Assembly: GCA_921293015.1 (NCBI GenBank)
Contig: OV121096.1
Span: 7,320,285 to 7,384,284, forward strand
Length of the DNA: 64,000 nucleotides
Direction: 5' to 3'
Origin: Phorcus lineatus
Taxonomy: Eukaryota; Mollusca; Gastropoda; Trochida; Trochidae
Shown here: one piece after another, positions 61,901 to 64,000 of the stretch
How positions within the stretch are numbered: the first letter of the stretch is position 1
Layout: every line of letters starts with the position of its first letter
The notes under the pieces: model-generated
What the model was told of the DNA's origin: nothing
The model's database searches: none
Seen by the model: only the letters and a program-made list of their open reading frames with translations
Position numbers and translations under genes: made by a program

Positions 61901-63913
61901 GCTTTCACTTCAATTAATTCCTTCTGAGGTTTATGTCGTCCCATGTTTCAGGCAAAATGAAGTACTTGTTGGGCAACGAAAACTGCTTCTTCGCGGGAAA
62001 TACATCGATTCTTCTACACGTCAAGCTACACGCCCGCAAAATCAAGTTTACTGTGGTTCTCAGAGGATGTAACATACAACAGCTAGTTGCAATCCTTCAT
62101 ACCACGTGAGTAACTGAATCAAAAGTTGGTATGAGAATTTCAAAGAACATATGGTTTCACGCAAATCTTATGTCGAATTAAGAAATATTTTGCAAACTCA
62201 ATATAACATAATCAGATCAATCAGAATTCAATAAATATCACCCGTCTTATCACCCCAACCGATTGTACACTCTTCAAAAAAAGAAACGCAAAAGGGAATT
62301 AAATAATATTGGACTCGTGTTAAAGCAGTGGAATAATGCTATAAAAATATTTTTTTGTAATTGTTAACAGCTATAAAGCTAAAAAAAGGGGACAATTTTA
62401 CTTTTTTCGTTTGTTTAAGAAACATTTAACGATGTTGTCTTAAAAAGTTTGTTTAGAAAATATTCAAATAAGAATACGCGCAAAAGCATGTATCATCTTT
62501 AACCATGAAAGGCACCTGAGATTTCACATTTTATAATTCGTTTTTATATTTAAAAGAGGCTATAACTATACCACAACCGAAAGGCGAAAAAGAAAACGTG
62601 GCCATAGGTCAAATTGAAACCGTTGAGTCGTAATTTGCTCTTGCCCGACATGTGAACGTTCATCAGAGCACCTGTTGTTGCCATTTGGTCGGTCAAACTC
62701 TACCAAAAAGAAAATCTTAGAGTTACGAACCAAGCCCAAAATCGCTTACCACTTTCGTCACCCTTTAGCTACAAACGTGTAGAATACACAAAACATCGAC
62801 GTTTTGAAAAAACATTCAAACCAATCGTGCAGTAATTGTTTGCGTAAAGTGAGTTTTCCACCAAAAAGTCCAGTTATCACCCCTGTTTTGAGAAACGTGT
62901 AATTATGCTATCGCTTTCTGTGGTGTTTGAAAGCAAAGAACCTGAACCTAGGAAACTTTAGACAAGTCTGGTTTGATGATGAATCCCAATTTCATCTCGT
63001 CGGTGAGATGGAAAATAATGTGTCATAATACTATTTGAATTGGAAAAAACCCTATTTGCAGGCCAATTTCATTCGAAAAGTCAACAGAATGATCTGAGAC
63101 AGTGTCATTGTGTGAAAGGCAATAGTATTTCTTTAATGATTTCATGTAATACTGGTTCATAGGACTTTGACAAAAAAGTAGTTACATTAACAACGTCCAC
63201 GGACGTCATTTGACCTCGATTATTGACCGACAGAGGGAGTTGTGCTGGCATTATATACATGCAGCTTTCGTTTTGGTATCTGACATTACAAATTTTGACT
63301 TTAAAATATTGCAATGACCTTTATAAACACCAGAATTGGCCCTATAGATAACTTACGGAAAAATCTTGTTTGACATTTACGTAAACGTCACATCACGTCT
63401 TAGGCACATTTGCGAATGACCATCATATAGGATGATGATTAGCGAAGTCAAAAAGAGATTTCATCGAATTATCAAATCCTTGCCGAGAGGATGCCAAGAA
63501 CTTATTGCTTTAAATGGTAGTCAAGCAGAGTACTGACTTTGACGCCACCTTGTTGACTAATGAAAATAGAATCACAGCAAACGAAAGTTTCGTGTTGGCG
63601 AACTCTTTGTCTATACGCATTTGATTTTTAACCTTCTTTCCCCATAATTAATATGATATATTGCATCTCGAGGTTAAGCAATAAAATTATTTGAAAAGTG
63701 ATTGCTGCGTTTCCTTTTTTAGAAAAAAGAGTGTATATTGAGGAAAATGTTTCAAACTGATTGAAAATCTTGATGTATTTTTCAGATTGCTCTATTACGT
63801 CGACGTTGAGGTCAACGGAAAATGGTACATTAAGTCAATGACCGTTACTGGACAAATGTCTCGAAAATACTTAATTTCTACAGGTACCCAGATTAACCAC
63901 CTCTTCCCAACAG
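58935..63913 (+). CDS. Secreted propeller-like protein, first four exons (runs off right edge)
   Basis: Exons 58935-59277, 60532-60750, 61952-62105 and 63786-63913, all GT-AG with matching phases (1, 1, 2, 1); 844 nt so far. The ATG begins MDKLLPLFFITVGCSVIVS, a signal peptide. Exon 1 holds five or six cysteines and a sequon (NLT). Exons 2-4 hold blade-like segments such as VAVSLADGKLWWLSKSG and LLYYVDVEVNGKWYIKSM, of the YWTD/LDLR class-B style. No named family is recognised. The ATG lies 10 bp after the stop of the decayed exon, so the two are tandem neighbours. Intron 3 contains a Tc1-like element. Confidence 0.6.
59345..60531 (+). other. Intron 1 of the right-edge gene
   Basis: AT-rich, with an imperfect tata/catа-type simple-sequence stretch near 60085-60150. 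No other feature was recognised. Confidence 0.4.
61057..61088. promoter_or_regulatory. Two CRE-type palindromes
   Basis: TGACGTCA at 61057-61064 and TGACGTCA at 61081-61088, inside intron 2 of the right-edge gene. Function is uncertain. Confidence 0.3.
61439..61901. mobile_element. Inverted-repeat element with a duplicated right end
   Basis: Left ttaaaatagaccgtattccg and right cagaatacggtcgattttaa are inverted copies. The right ~135 bp, including the end, is tandemly duplicated (61632-61766 and 61767-61901). A single left-type end also occurs at 45776. Confidence 0.7.
62268..63733 (+). mobile_element. Tc1-like element, full length but decayed
   Basis: Ends cactcttcaaaaaaagaaac and, inverted, cactcttttttctaaaaaag, flanked by TA on both sides. 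The interior on the plus strand shows transposase traces (VWFDDESQFHLV with a stop before it; a C-terminal SLPRRCQELIALNGSQAEY) broken by many stops. It lies within intron 3 of the right-edge gene. Confidence 0.75.
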
Positions 63914-64000
63914 GTACGTTCCTTCCAATGTTTATTAATTGGTGTGCGATACGTTGCAAACAATAACAAAGTTATACAGTCTGTGCCATCAGAAAGGTTC

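Overview
The window is animal nuclear DNA: AT-rich, with small exons, GT-AG introns of about 0.1-2.9 kb, AATAAA signals and many decayed DNA transposons, SINEs and LINE ends. The SINE-like core 'gtgagt...taacgccgc...gcaatatttcagccat' and the (ATT)n-tailed SINEs suggest a marine mollusc, perhaps a gastropod. That is inference; no marker gene fixes the taxon. All exon boundaries were read by eye from splice sites, reading phase and comparison between paralogous copies inside the window.

Left part (1-17,560, + strand): two head-to-tail paralogues encoding secreted multi-domain Ly6/uPAR (three-finger) proteins. Gene A enters from the left edge and ends at 5,236. Gene B is complete (8,209-17,557, 18 exons, 530 residues): signal peptide, five three-finger domains and Thr/Pro-rich linkers. 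Four domains are each built from three exons with phases 1-0, 0-0 and 0-1. In gene A the exon end and splice donor of one domain have become a 64-bp tandem array of about 23 units. An inverted, frameshifted third copy lies at 33,200-35,611 and a one-exon fragment at 50,689-50,790.

Middle (17,640-38,830): a MITE fragment, the C-terminal exon of a MULE-type transposase, an intronless secreted 459-residue protein with a propeller-like C-terminal half (19,849-21,228), a LINE end, a reverse-strand piggyBac transposase-derived gene whose catalytic middle is missing (23,914-28,643), a tRNA-derived SINE, a 5' fragment of a Tc1-like element, microsatellites and another LINE end.

Right part (39,000-58,400): dominated by a direct segmental duplication, about 40.77-49.34 kb against 52.2-58.4 kb. 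The first copy has been enlarged by insertions whose empty sites survive in the second: a TTAA-flanked 2.26-kb element, two MITEs of a five-member family with about 55-bp inverted repeats and 9-bp target duplications, and another inverted-repeat element. Both copies keep an open 42-codon first exon (reverse strand).

Right edge (58,472-64,000, + strand): a decayed last exon followed by the first four exons of a secreted protein of no family I can name. It resembles the 459-residue protein in style. A TA-flanked Tc1-like element sits in its third intron, and the gene runs off the window.
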